Below, piece after piece: positions 18,147 to 26,999 of a stretch of DNA of 64,000 bases. The notes under the pieces were generated by a model that was not told the DNA's origin, made no database searches, and was given only the letters and a program-made list of their open reading frames with translations. Positions within the stretch are counted from its first letter, which is position 1. Each line of letters opens with the position of its first letter. A program made the translations under genes and the position numbers. Origin of the DNA: Lachnospiraceae bacterium (GTDB lineage Bacteria > Bacillota > Clostridia > Lachnospirales > Lachnospiraceae); NCBI GenBank assembly GCA_017461725.1, contig JAFTXG010000007.1:94158-158157 (forward strand), given 5' to 3'.

Positions 18147-18264
18147 ATGTATCTCCTTTCGTCTCTCCATCGAGATTATAAACTAACTCCATTATCTACC
18201 ATTTTCTTCGTTATGTCAAGAAACAACCCATTAATCTTAAGGAAAGACAATCAATTGTGCAAAA

Positions 18265-19356
18265 TTAACCCAGCATCTCTTTGATCGCCTCTCCGAACAC
18301 CTTGGCCATGCAGGCAAATCCCAGATCATTTGGATGCACACCGTCAACCGTGCAGCTGTCTGCGGGAACGCCCAGCTTCAGCGCCTCCTTAAACACCTGC
18401 ATGCCGTCCACGAACAGGACCTTCTCATCGCCGCGCTTGATGGCGTTCACATAAGTTCTCAGAATCACATCCCGGCGGCGCAGTGTATCCTCCGCAATCT
18501 CCGGGGTCTTGGGCGTATCCGTCCGACTGGCCATGATGATCGGCAAATCCGGATGTTTCTCACGGATAGTCAGGAAAAATGCCTCGTGGGTCTTCGCCAG
18601 ATGTTCCGCGTTGGGTGCGTTGTGGTCATAATCGTAGAAAAACAGGCTCATGGGCTGAGCGGCAATGTACTCAGCCATCACCTGCTCGCCTTTTCCGTTT
18701 CCGGAAAATCCCAGGTTCACATGGTCAATATTTAAATTGCGGGTGATGATATTGCTGTAGCAGTTGCCCGGTCTGGACGCACATCCGCCCTGAGTGATGG
18801 ACGAACCGTAGTAAATCACCGGCTGCTCCAGGCGGTAAGCGTCTCCCTTTTCCAGCGCCGCACCCGGCTCAATCCCCACGAACAGGTCATTCACTCCATC
18901 ATAGAGAGGGAAATTGATGGTGATATCCCTCATCCCCCGGCTGCCGAACTTGATGATGGACTCATAGCGATCCGTCCGGTTCACCGGCGGCACAAAGGAC
19001 CCTTTATATATGTACTTTCCGTTTACCGTCTCATAGAGGTCGAAGCCCGAACTGCCCAAAAAAGGCATGTGGGGCATCAGGTTTTTGTTTGGCTGGATCG
19101 CCCGGATCGCCACGCAGGACGAATCGGTCTTAAAGCGGACTCGCCCGCCTGCCGTCCGAATATGCAGCCTCAGCACACCATCGCTTGTCTGCTCCGCCAC
19201 CTTAAGCGGCAATCGGCGGAAGGGCTCCCCCTCACTGCCGGGAATCAGCCCATAAATCGTGAAGGGCTCACGGCGCACATTGTAAAAGCTCACATCCTCA
19301 CCCTGTATGGTGCCGGACACCGCCAGATTTTTATCGATCTCACCGATGTTGCTCAT
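18265..19356 (-). CDS. SGNH/GDSL hydrolase with GxDLY N-terminal domain (putative carbohydrate esterase)
   Basis: The 363-residue protein has an N-terminal beta domain with SSGFDLYETVNGKY, the GxDLY signature (PF14607), followed by an SGNH hydrolase: YYGSSITQGG (nucleophile Ser), LGFSGNGKG (Gly and Asn of the oxyanion hole) and DGVHPNDLG (Asp and His). Such proteins deacetylate or de-esterify sugars. No signal peptide is visible, so it likely works on imported material in the cytosol. GGGAG precedes the ATG. Confidence 0.88.
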   Translation of the reverse strand: MSNIGEIDKNLAVSGTIQGEDVSFYNVRREPFTIYGLIPGSEGEPFRRLPLKVAEQTSDGVLRLHIRTAGGRVRFKTDSSCVAIRAIQPNKNLMPHMPFLGSSGFDLYETVNGKYIYKGSFVPPVNRTDRYESIIKFGSRGMRDITINFPLYDGVNDLFVGIEPGAALEKGDAYRLEQPVIYYGSSITQGGCASRPGNCYSNIITRNLNIDHVNLGFSGNGKGEQVMAEYIAAQPMSLFFYDYDHNAPNAEHLAKTHEAFFLTIREKHPDLPIIMASRTDTPKTPEIAEDTLRRRDVILRTYVNAIKRGDEKVLFVDGMQVFKEALKLGVPADSCTVDGVHPNDLGFACMAKVFGEAIKEMLG

Positions 19357-19508
19357 CTCTTTTTCTCCCTGCCTTTTATCATTTCACTGCCGCACATTTC
19401 CGGTCGACACTCCGCACATATTGTGTTTCGACCTGTTTTTCATCGACATTTTGGGACACTTGCCACCCGAAAGGTCCGCATCACCAACAGTGTCCATCCG
19501 CCAGCAAA

Positions 19509-20573
19509 CTAATCCGCCAGCACAAAGGCTTCCTTGTCATCCCACACATACTGATAGATAATTCCGCACTGTCCGGATCTGGTCATATGATTCTCCGAAA
19601 TATAATATCGGCCATCCCCGCATGCCGCCAGTCCGGTGGCTCCGTGAGGGAAACGCCAGCCACAGATACCAGTCTTCGGATCCCGGCTGCCCGCCTGAAG
19701 GAGCTGCACGACCTTCCCCTCCTCATTCAATCCCTGCAGCTTCTGCACGACAGGTGCCACCTGAGCATCCGCCGCATACAGATGATAATTCGGATACTTC
19801 TCTTTTTTACCATAATAGACCGCCATCAAATATGCCCGCTGATAGGGATCATATTCCAGATTCTGCACACCCCAGTTGGTGTTTCCGGTGAACACGAACA
19901 ACTTCTCCGTGGGCTTTTCCGGACCGTTTTTATGCATCGCTTCCTGGCTTAAGGGGCTCTCATACTTCGCCCAGTCCTCCGTATCGTAGCAGAGGATCAC
20001 CTGATGGTCATTGTCATCGCGATTTATGTCACTGTAGACACCGTAGCATACAAACAGATACTGCTTCGAGTCAGCCGGCGCACCGAACATGGGACCAAAC
20101 GTGGTTCCGTCGATACCGCTGCAGCCGTAACGGTGAGGCACCACATTCCCTTGACGATCCAAACCGGTGCCGTTATAATCCTCGACCACCTCTCTCAGAT
20201 ACACGCTGGTCATGATGCCGTCCTTCTCTGCATCCATGTCCATCCGATCGATCTTGTCCACATCGAACATAACAATATAGAACGCATCCTCCAGCTGTGA
20301 TGAGCTTCCCAGACTGCTCAGAATGTTTTTTCCGATCACATCATTCTTATACTCCAGCGAGCCGTAAACGCGGCCGTCCTGTCGGTTATAGGCAATACAC
20401 CCAAGATGTCCCATCAGACCGTCCACGCTGCCGACGATCTCTCCATCCAGCGTACTCTTTATCAGCTTCGTGGTAAACGAATAATAAATGTAGCCCTTCT
20501 CTTCATCAACGGCAATTCCCTGGATATGACAGGTTCCCCGGCCCCAGGTGCCGGTAAAAATCGGTTGTTTCAT
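19509..20573 (-). CDS. Protein of unknown function, propeller-like
   Basis: I do not recognise this 354-residue protein. It has repeated short beta-strand-rich blocks (GIAVDEEKGYIYYSFTT, CIAYNRQDGRVYGSLEY, LEYDPYQRAYLMAVYYG), as in beta-propellers, plus conserved-looking WGRGTCHIQG and WRFPHGATGLAACG segments. There is no signal peptide or membrane helix. GGGGGAC precedes the ATG. It sits with a sugar esterase on one side and an alpha/beta hydrolase on the other, so a role in carbohydrate metabolism is possible but not shown. Confidence 0.8.
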   Translation of the reverse strand: MKQPIFTGTWGRGTCHIQGIAVDEEKGYIYYSFTTKLIKSTLDGEIVGSVDGLMGHLGCIAYNRQDGRVYGSLEYKNDVIGKNILSSLGSSSQLEDAFYIVMFDVDKIDRMDMDAEKDGIMTSVYLREVVEDYNGTGLDRQGNVVPHRYGCSGIDGTTFGPMFGAPADSKQYLFVCYGVYSDINRDDNDHQVILCYDTEDWAKYESPLSQEAMHKNGPEKPTEKLFVFTGNTNWGVQNLEYDPYQRAYLMAVYYGKKEKYPNYHLYAADAQVAPVVQKLQGLNEEGKVVQLLQAGSRDPKTGICGWRFPHGATGLAACGDGRYYISENHMTRSGQCGIIYQYVWDDKEAFVLAD

Positions 20574-20630
20574 ACAAACGGTCCCCCTTGTTTTCTTTGT
20601 GGAAAATTATACCACACCCACACATTCTGT

Positions 20631-20795
20631 TCAATACATTCTTTTTTCCAGCTTCCGCTTACAATAGAAGAACGCAGGAAACAAAAACAGATCCGCTGCC
20701 ACCCACGCCGCAGGGTGGGCAAAGCAGGCCGCCGTGAATCCAAACATAGGGATCAGCGCAAAGCCCACCAGTGCTATAATATATTTTATAAAATT
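20631..20795 (-). pseudogene. C-terminal remnant of a MATE-like transporter
   Basis: Between the two genes the minus strand has a frame of about 54 codons with no start, ending at a TGA. It reads hydrophobic segments ALVGFALIPMFGFTAACFAH and AAWVAADLFLFPAFFY, then a basic end KRKLEKRMY, which resembles the last helix of MATE-type exporters. It directly follows two TAA stops at the end of the alpha/beta hydrolase gene. The reading is from pattern memory, so the family is uncertain. Confidence 0.45.
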
Positions 20796-20798
20796 TTA

Positions 20799-21470
20799 TT
20801 ACCCAAACTGTTTACTGTCCGCATACTCATTATCCTGCACCGCAGGTGTATTTGCATTCCGCTGCTCCAACATCCAGTCGAACAGCTCCTGCTGTGCATA
20901 AGTATAGTCCCAGCTGTTATGTGCGGTATTGTCCAGCAGCGTCAATCTGGCATTTCCGCCCACTGCCTGCAGTTTCTCCACCATAAAGACACTGAGTTCC
21001 GGCGGAACCGTCTTATCGTCCTTGCCGTGGAATGCCCAGACCGGGATGTTCATGAGTCTTTTCGCATTCCAGCTCATACCGCCGCCGCAGACCGGAACCA
21101 GCGCAGCGAAATACTCCGGCATAGTCATAGCCAACTGCCATGAGCCAAAACCACCCATGCTGTTGCCCACCAGATACAGGCGGTTCGCATCCACCGCCGG
21201 GTGCGCCGCCACCATTTTTACAAAATCCTGCAGCTGCTCAAACACATCAAACCAGGAATCTCTGCTGCACAGCGGCGCAAACACCATAAAGGGTGAGCCC
21301 TCATCGCTGATATGGCTGTTCTGGTTGAAAAAGCTGTTTCTCTCCAGCACGCCGATGTCGGTGCCGCGGGTCCCCGCACCGTGGAGGAAAATGATAGTGG
21401 GATTTTTCTCCGCCGGTTTGCCCGGCTCCTTTACCACGTATTGCAGTTTGCCAAAAACTCGTCTCTCCAT
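20799..21470 (-). CDS. Alpha/beta hydrolase, copy 1
   Basis: The 223-residue serine hydrolase has FLHGAGTRG (oxyanion loop), the nucleophile elbow GNSMGGFGS (about residue 107), WAFHGKDDKTVP (Asp region) and DNTAHNSW (catalytic His). It looks like a prolyl-oligopeptidase/dienelactone-type esterase without a signal peptide. A second copy of equal length at 32060-32731 is nearly identical. The start at MERR was chosen because the copy starts there and GAGAGG precedes it; the upstream ATG lacks a ribosome site. Confidence 0.88.
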   Translation of the reverse strand: MERRVFGKLQYVVKEPGKPAEKNPTIIFLHGAGTRGTDIGVLERNSFFNQNSHISDEGSPFMVFAPLCSRDSWFDVFEQLQDFVKMVAAHPAVDANRLYLVGNSMGGFGSWQLAMTMPEYFAALVPVCGGGMSWNAKRLMNIPVWAFHGKDDKTVPPELSVFMVEKLQAVGGNARLTLLDNTAHNSWDYTYAQQELFDWMLEQRNANTPAVQDNEYADSKQFG

Positions 21471-21523
21471 CTGTGAATGTGTCCTCTCTTTATCTGTCAT
21501 TGATATCTGCCGTCAACAAGATA

Positions 21524-22318
21524 TCATATTTTCATCTTGTCGTCTTCCTCAAGCCCCAGCAGGTCCACCGCCCGTTCAAAGACAGCCTTTGCCTTGTCCA
21601 GACCAGCCGGATGGTGCGCGTCGCTTCCGCAATAGAACTTACATCCGCACGCTTTGGCAATCCGATAGGGTCTCAGCACAATATCCGCCTCTTCCTCCGC
21701 GAACTTCATATCGCCGGAATTAAGCTCGATCCCGACGCCGAGCTCCGCCGCTTTCTTAAACAACCGCTCCATCTCCTCCTCGGGAAGCAGCTTCAGCACC
21801 TCCAGATACTCCTCCCTCGTGGGCGCGATCAGAGGGCAGGTCAAATGGGCGATTCCCACCTTATGGAAGGGCAGATCCATATTCAGCACCGCATCCAGCC
21901 GCTTCACCCAGGCCTTCGCCCTACTCTGGGCATCGGCGATCTCCTCCTCAAACAGCGTGTATCCCTTCATATGAAAATGGGTCGTGGGGATGATGATAAA
22001 GTCAAACAAATCAAATCGCTCTCTGGATACGCCCAGGGTCAGGAAACGGTTGAGCTCCGTCTCACACCCAAACAAAAACCTCACCTTATCCGACTGAGGC
22101 AAGGGCTTTGCCGCGCTGATATGAGCGTAGTCCTGAATCGAATACCACCTAGACGCTCCCTCCACCGTCTCGTCCCAGAAATGATCCGTCAGACAAACCG
22201 TTGCCAGTCCGTTTTCCTCCGCATAGCGCAGGATTCTCTCGGGGGTCTGCTCCGGGTCTTTGGAGCAGGAGGAAATCTGTGAATGAATATGTAAATCGTG
22301 ATCGACTATGTATCTCAT
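21524..22318 (-). CDS. PHP domain phosphoesterase (histidinol-phosphatase-like)
   Basis: The 264-residue protein has the PHP metal motifs in order: DLHIHS (His10, His12), LTDHFWD, FGCETEL, IIPTTHFH, KVGIAHL and YCGSDAHHP. PHP enzymes hydrolyse phosphomonoesters or phosphodiesters. A role in histidine synthesis is unlikely because no his genes are near. It lies 108 bp from a nitrilase-GDPD fusion and may act in the same phosphoester pathway. Confidence 0.88.
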   Translation of the reverse strand: MRYIVDHDLHIHSQISSCSKDPEQTPERILRYAEENGLATVCLTDHFWDETVEGASRWYSIQDYAHISAAKPLPQSDKVRFLFGCETELNRFLTLGVSRERFDLFDFIIIPTTHFHMKGYTLFEEEIADAQSRAKAWVKRLDAVLNMDLPFHKVGIAHLTCPLIAPTREEYLEVLKLLPEEEMERLFKKAAELGVGIELNSGDMKFAEEEADIVLRPYRIAKACGCKFYCGSDAHHPAGLDKAKAVFERAVDLLGLEEDDKMKI

Positions 22319-22426
22319 ACTTGCCTACCTTTCTGTCTTCTTACCGTTTGTTTTACCTTACTCTAAATGAATCGCATTCCTATTTTTTACATGGATATTC
22401 AGAATAAATTTCCCGTGTCAGAATCT

Positions 22427-24040
22427 TTACTCACTCTTCACCGCATTATAAATCTCCAGATAATCGTTGGTCAGCACCGTATCAATGCCCATGGCAAAGT
22501 ACCGCTTTGCCTCCTCCGGATCATCCGCGTAAAATACATTACATAAAATTCCGTGGGCATGGGCCTTATCCACGCTCTCCTGATTAAAGTAGGGTTTGAA
22601 CAGCTGGACCTTATATGCGCCCAGCGCAATGGCCCTGTCCACGATGGACATGGGGTCCTTGTTTCCGTCCCAGCCCACGCAGCACTTCAGGTCAGGCGCG
22701 TAGGCCATAACCTTTCGGATGATCGCATCGCTGGTGGTCATGAAATAGATGTGCTTCTCACAGTCATACTTGCGGATCAGGCCAACGATCTCCTCGATCA
22801 TGGGATTCTCGAAGTTTTTGTCCCAGATCTTCACGTGGATATTCATGATCACCCGGCCGGCGAACTTCTGCAGAATCTCCTCGAAGGTGGGAATCTTCAG
22901 CCCCTTAAACTTCTCTCCGCACTTTGCTCCGAAGTCCAGCTTCAAAAGCTCCTCATAGGTGTGCTCATAGATCTTTCCGGTGCCGTCGCTGACCCGGTCA
23001 AGGGTAGCATCGTGGCAGGACACCAGAACACCGTCGGCGGTGGACCAGAGGTCAAGCTCAATCTCCTCCGCACCCAAAGCGACCGCCGCGCCGAAGGCAG
23101 GCATACTGTTCTCCGGGGCCACCGTATTAAATCCTCTGTGGGCGCAGAGGCGCGGATACTTCATCCTGTCATCGAAGGGCACCACCGACGCTCCGCCATT
23201 TCGGTAAAGCCAGGGTCTGCGTCCCTCCTCGATATACTCATAGTGGGACTTGAGACTGCCCATATGTCCGGCGGCTTTATAAAACTTCTTCGCCGGATCG
23301 ATCTCACAGATGCCCAAACCCACCTGATTTTTCATGTTCAGCAGCATCTCTCCTCCGGGACTCACCACCATACTGCTGCCGCAGACAGGTGAATTCTCAC
23401 CGAGGGATACCGATGCGCGCACCAGATAGGCGTTGGTGTTGTAGCAGAGGAATTTATTGATGATGGACAATGCCTCATGACTGTCGGTCCGCTGTAGGGA
23501 ACAGCCGATGATCACATCCAGCTTCTCTCTGGCGATCCGCGCAAAATTCTCGTAGAAGTAAAAATCATAACAGGTCAGGAAACCAAAGCGCAATCCCTCC
23601 AGCTCCAGAACGTAGGGCGCGGCAGGCTCATAGCTGTAGGCCACATCCAACTCATGGCCGCCCTCAGCGTCGGTCTTCACCTCGCTGGGCGCCGGGTGCG
23701 CCTTGAAATAGCGGCCAACCACATTGCCCTCCCGGTCAAAGGCGTGGGTCGTGTTGCGGATGCCGTTCTCCGTCCGATATGCCGCGTTGACAAACATCAG
23801 CGCATGACAGCGCTTCGCCGTCCCGGCAGCCTTCGTCAGCAATTTCTCATTGTATGTATCCACCATCTGATAAAACCCGTCCCGGCTCTTCACATCCGCC
23901 AGTGCGTCGCTGTACTCGGGCAGGACGATCAGATCCAGACTCTCGTCACACTGATCCATCAGCGCAAGCAGATCATCAAAACACTGCTGCGCATCCTTCT
24001 CCTCAAAGGAGTAGTGGGGTTGAATCACACAAACCTTCAT
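22427..24040 (-). CDS. Fusion of carbon-nitrogen hydrolase and glycerophosphodiester phosphodiesterase
   Basis: Residues 1-280 are a nitrilase-superfamily domain with its Glu-Lys-Cys triad visible: LPEYSD (Glu42), YFKAHPAP (Lys113) and FLTCYDF (Cys157). Residues 295-537 are a GDPD domain: CAHRGFNTVAPENS (His301, Arg302, Glu310), EIELDLW (Glu328, Asp330) and CHDATLDRV (His343). Both sets of active-site residues are intact, and the frame is continuous. The first domain would cleave an amide, the second a glycerol or similar phosphodiester. There is no signal peptide. GGAGG lies before the ATG. Confidence 0.92.
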   Translation of the reverse strand: MKVCVIQPHYSFEEKDAQQCFDDLLALMDQCDESLDLIVLPEYSDALADVKSRDGFYQMVDTYNEKLLTKAAGTAKRCHALMFVNAAYRTENGIRNTTHAFDREGNVVGRYFKAHPAPSEVKTDAEGGHELDVAYSYEPAAPYVLELEGLRFGFLTCYDFYFYENFARIAREKLDVIIGCSLQRTDSHEALSIINKFLCYNTNAYLVRASVSLGENSPVCGSSMVVSPGGEMLLNMKNQVGLGICEIDPAKKFYKAAGHMGSLKSHYEYIEEGRRPWLYRNGGASVVPFDDRMKYPRLCAHRGFNTVAPENSMPAFGAAVALGAEEIELDLWSTADGVLVSCHDATLDRVSDGTGKIYEHTYEELLKLDFGAKCGEKFKGLKIPTFEEILQKFAGRVIMNIHVKIWDKNFENPMIEEIVGLIRKYDCEKHIYFMTTSDAIIRKVMAYAPDLKCCVGWDGNKDPMSIVDRAIALGAYKVQLFKPYFNQESVDKAHAHGILCNVFYADDPEEAKRYFAMGIDTVLTNDYLEIYNAVKSE

Positions 24041-24162
24041 CTGCAGACCTCCAATCTATCTGAAGCTTCCTCCCCCATATTTTATCCCTTTTTTAGTACG
24101 CTGTCACCTTGAAATTTCGGTATTGAACAGGAATTAACGAGCAATTCCCGACTACAAATTAT

Positions 24163-25053
24163 TCATCGGACGTTTAATGTCAACGTCTGCAGCTTCCGCA
24201 AAATCGATGCTGTGAATCTGGCCCAATCATCTTTCAGGTCATCGGGCAGATTGTAATTCTTCAATTCCTGATTCAGGGTTCCCTCAAACCCGATCTCGGT
24301 CAGAATAGGCATGAGCTCCTCCCAGGGAATATTTCCGCTGAACGGAATAACGTGATCATCACTCTTTCCCCGATTGTCATTGATATGTACACACTTCAGG
24401 CGCTTTCCGAGAGACCGCAAGCCCTCCGCATGGCGCTCCGGCATCGCGGTATTCGCATGGCCGAAATCCCAGCACAGTCCAACCGTCTCACAATGATAAT
24501 CATCACAGAGTGCGATCATCTCCTCCGAATAGGCGGCAAACCGGTGCCTGCTCTGATCAAACTCTACCATGTTCTCAAAGGCAATCCCGACCCCCAGCTT
24601 TGCAGCATGCTCCACAAGACCGTCATAAATGCGGTGATTGTGCTCAATCTGCTTCTGCCAGTCATTTTCTCCCGGGATATAAACCGGATGAACCACAGCC
24701 CACTTTGCCCCCACTTTAGCCGTGATTTCCAGTGCGCGATGCTCCATATCCCAGAAGAACGCTTCTGCCACCGGATCGTCGAATTTTACGATGGACGCAT
24801 TGCGGAATGGAAGGTGAGACTGATAAAATTGTATGCCCTGCCGATCACGCTCTGCTATAATGTCATCCACATACCGCTCCCAGTCATCTCCGCAAAGCTC
24901 ATTCGTCTCGGCTTTGCTCATGGAACACATATTGAGGTCTAACACCTCAAACCCGGCTGCCCTGCAACGGCGAATTGATTCCGGATAGGAAGTAAACATG
25001 CCATCTTCACGGTGATCGCGAAAAGTTGTTGTCATTGTACTGATTTTAATCAT
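24163..25053 (-). CDS. Sugar phosphate isomerase/epimerase (TIM barrel)
   Basis: The 296-residue TIM barrel of the xylose-isomerase-like family shows likely metal ligands in IAFENM (Glu), CWDFGHAN (Asp), VHINDNRG (His) and NQELKNY (Glu). The N-terminus MIKISTMTTTF is compatible with the first strand. AAGGAAT is the ribosome site. It is the fourth such enzyme of the window and sits between the nitrilase-GDPD fusion and a shrunken HAD gene. Confidence 0.87.
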   Translation of the reverse strand: MIKISTMTTTFRDHREDGMFTSYPESIRRCRAAGFEVLDLNMCSMSKAETNELCGDDWERYVDDIIAERDRQGIQFYQSHLPFRNASIVKFDDPVAEAFFWDMEHRALEITAKVGAKWAVVHPVYIPGENDWQKQIEHNHRIYDGLVEHAAKLGVGIAFENMVEFDQSRHRFAAYSEEMIALCDDYHCETVGLCWDFGHANTAMPERHAEGLRSLGKRLKCVHINDNRGKSDDHVIPFSGNIPWEELMPILTEIGFEGTLNQELKNYNLPDDLKDDWARFTASILRKLQTLTLNVR

Positions 25054-25163
25054 GTCTGTTCATTCCTTTTCTGTATAGAGATACGCCTGACTCTCGTCAC
25101 ACTGATTCATCCGTTCCAATAAGGAATTATCAAGCATTTCTCCGCTAATAATATGTTCTCTGA

Positions 25164-25439
25164 TCACAGGTATCCCGGCAGTTCACTCAGGTTCTCCACC
25201 TCGAAATCCGTCCCCTCCGGCACAGTAATCCCGTTGGTGTTATAAAAGCAGGCATCTGCCCCCGCATTTTTCGCCGAGTCAATGTCCACCGCCCGGTCAC
25301 CGACCATCAACATCTGCTTCGGATCAACCTGATACTGTTTGCACAGATCGATCATTCCACCCGGAGCCGGCTTTAACTCCCGCATCTCCTCCTTGGTGAT
25401 CAGCCCGTCAAAATCCCAGGCTATATCAGTATATTTCAT
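25164..25439 (-). CDS. Miniature HAD-like protein, internally deleted
   Basis: Only 91 residues, against about 210 for the family. The start MKYTDIAWDFDG is the HAD motif I region (Asp9, Asp11), but it runs straight into LITKEEMRELKPAP (motif III Lys23) and MLMVGDRAVDID (motif IV, Asp48, Asp52). The whole cap domain and motif II are missing. Since FDG also commonly precedes such ITKEE segments in intact HAD proteins, a deletion between two FDG-coding stretches would explain the product. GAGGG precedes the ATG, so it may still be made. Whether it is active is doubtful. Confidence 0.7.
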   Translation of the reverse strand: MKYTDIAWDFDGLITKEEMRELKPAPGGMIDLCKQYQVDPKQMLMVGDRAVDIDSAKNAGADACFYNTNGITVPEGTDFEVENLSELPGYL

Positions 25440-25461
25440 TCTTCATCCCTCGGCTTTCTCA

Positions 25462-26910
25462 TTATTCACTCTCTGATTTATCTGCTTTCCCATTTAAAAT
25501 TGCGAAATATTCCCTGAACCGATCGCACATGCCTTCCGCTTCCTCCCGAGTGGACATCTCGCAGAAGATTCTAAGCAGCGGCTCCGTGCCGGAGAATCGC
25601 GCGATCACCCAGCCGCCGTTTTTCAGGAATACCTTGCAGCCATCCATGTAAGAAACATGGTCGATCTCGTAAGGCTTCAGATCGGGAAGCTCCTTGTCCA
25701 CAAACAGTCTCTTCTGTAGCTCCAGCTTTACCTTCTCGCTGAAGGTGTGGGAGCGCTCCTCCATGTAGGTGCTGCCGCACTCCTCGTTGATCATCTCCAT
25801 CAGCTCAGACAGCTTCTTTCCGGTCACCGCCACCATCTCCACCAGAAGTGAGGCCGCGTAGACGCCGTCCTTGCCGTTGATGTGTCCCGCCACCGTCAGA
25901 CCTCCGGAGGACTCACCGCCCAGGATCGCGCCGGTCTCGGTCATCTTTGAGGAAATATACTTAAAGCCCACAGGCACTTCGTAACAGGTCTCACCGTATT
26001 TCTCTGCCACCGCATCCAATCTGTGTGTGGTGGCCAGATTGCGGACAACGGGGCCGTGCCAGCCCTTGTATTTTACCAGATAATAGTACAAAAGTACAAG
26101 AATATCGTTGGGATGCAGATAATTTCCCTTGTCGTCGATCACACCCAGGCGGTCCGCGTCGCCGTCCATGGCCAGACCCAGATCATACTCCTTGTCCAGC
26201 ACGGTATGCTTCAGCAGTCCTAACCGATCCGCAGAGGGAGCGGGCATCTTCCGGCCAAACAGGGTATCGTGCTCCTGATGGATCACCTCCAGATCGCAGC
26301 GGCCGCTGACCAGAATGGTGCTCAGCGCCGTCTGACCTACGCCATACATGGGGTCCAGTACAATGCGCAGATGGGCGTCCTTGATGGCCTCCATGTCGAT
26401 CTTCTTCATGATGTCATCAATGTACTCGTTCATGGGGTAGAACTCGATGACCAGACCTCTTTCCACCGCCTCGTCATAGTCCATCCTCTGGATATTCTCA
26501 GGATCTACCTTTGCAATATATTTCTCAATATCTTTGGTCTGCACCTCATCGGCATCTCTGCCACCGGCAGTAAACACCTTGATACCATTGTAAAGAGAAG
26601 GGTTATGGCTGGCGGTCACCATCATTCCGTAGGGATAACCGTATTTCATCACATGGTTCATAATCAGCGGGGTGGGTACCGAGCGGTTCACAAAATGTGC
26701 CACGATCCCCTCCGCCGCGAACACCTCACAGCTCCACTTTACCGTCTCCTTGGACAGGAAACGACGGTCATATCCGATAACCAGACCCTTGTCCGCCACA
26801 TTCTCGGCCTTCATCTTGTCCGCCATGGCCTTAGCCAGTATCTGTATATTTGCCTTGGTAAAATCATCTCCGATGATGGCTCTCCAGCCACCGGTACCAA
26901 ACTTGATCAT
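25462..26910 (-). CDS. Phosphoglucomutase/phosphomannomutase family protein
   Basis: The 482-residue protein has the four alpha-D-phosphohexomutase domains: FGTGGWRAI at the start, the phosphoserine loop TASHNPSLYNG, the magnesium loop DGDADRLG, the sugar loop GGESSGG and the phosphate loop RFSGTEPLLRI. It moves phosphate between C1 and C6 of a hexose. The start at MIKFGTGG follows AGGAG. It lies 22 bp ahead of the miniature HAD gene and likely joins sugar-1-phosphates to central metabolism. Confidence 0.93.
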   Translation of the reverse strand: MIKFGTGGWRAIIGDDFTKANIQILAKAMADKMKAENVADKGLVIGYDRRFLSKETVKWSCEVFAAEGIVAHFVNRSVPTPLIMNHVMKYGYPYGMMVTASHNPSLYNGIKVFTAGGRDADEVQTKDIEKYIAKVDPENIQRMDYDEAVERGLVIEFYPMNEYIDDIMKKIDMEAIKDAHLRIVLDPMYGVGQTALSTILVSGRCDLEVIHQEHDTLFGRKMPAPSADRLGLLKHTVLDKEYDLGLAMDGDADRLGVIDDKGNYLHPNDILVLLYYYLVKYKGWHGPVVRNLATTHRLDAVAEKYGETCYEVPVGFKYISSKMTETGAILGGESSGGLTVAGHINGKDGVYAASLLVEMVAVTGKKLSELMEMINEECGSTYMEERSHTFSEKVKLELQKRLFVDKELPDLKPYEIDHVSYMDGCKVFLKNGGWVIARFSGTEPLLRIFCEMSTREEAEGMCDRFREYFAILNGKADKSESE

Positions 26911-26999
26911 CTCAGTATTTCTCCTATTTTCTGTACTGTCCATCACTTGTCTATCACTGTTTGTTCATTATTCATTCATTTTATTTCTGTCGTTCTGAG

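Noticed and set aside
21524..22318. Histidine biosynthesis gene hisK
   Set aside because: The PHP motifs fit, but no other his genes are nearby and the neighbours are phosphodiester and sugar genes.
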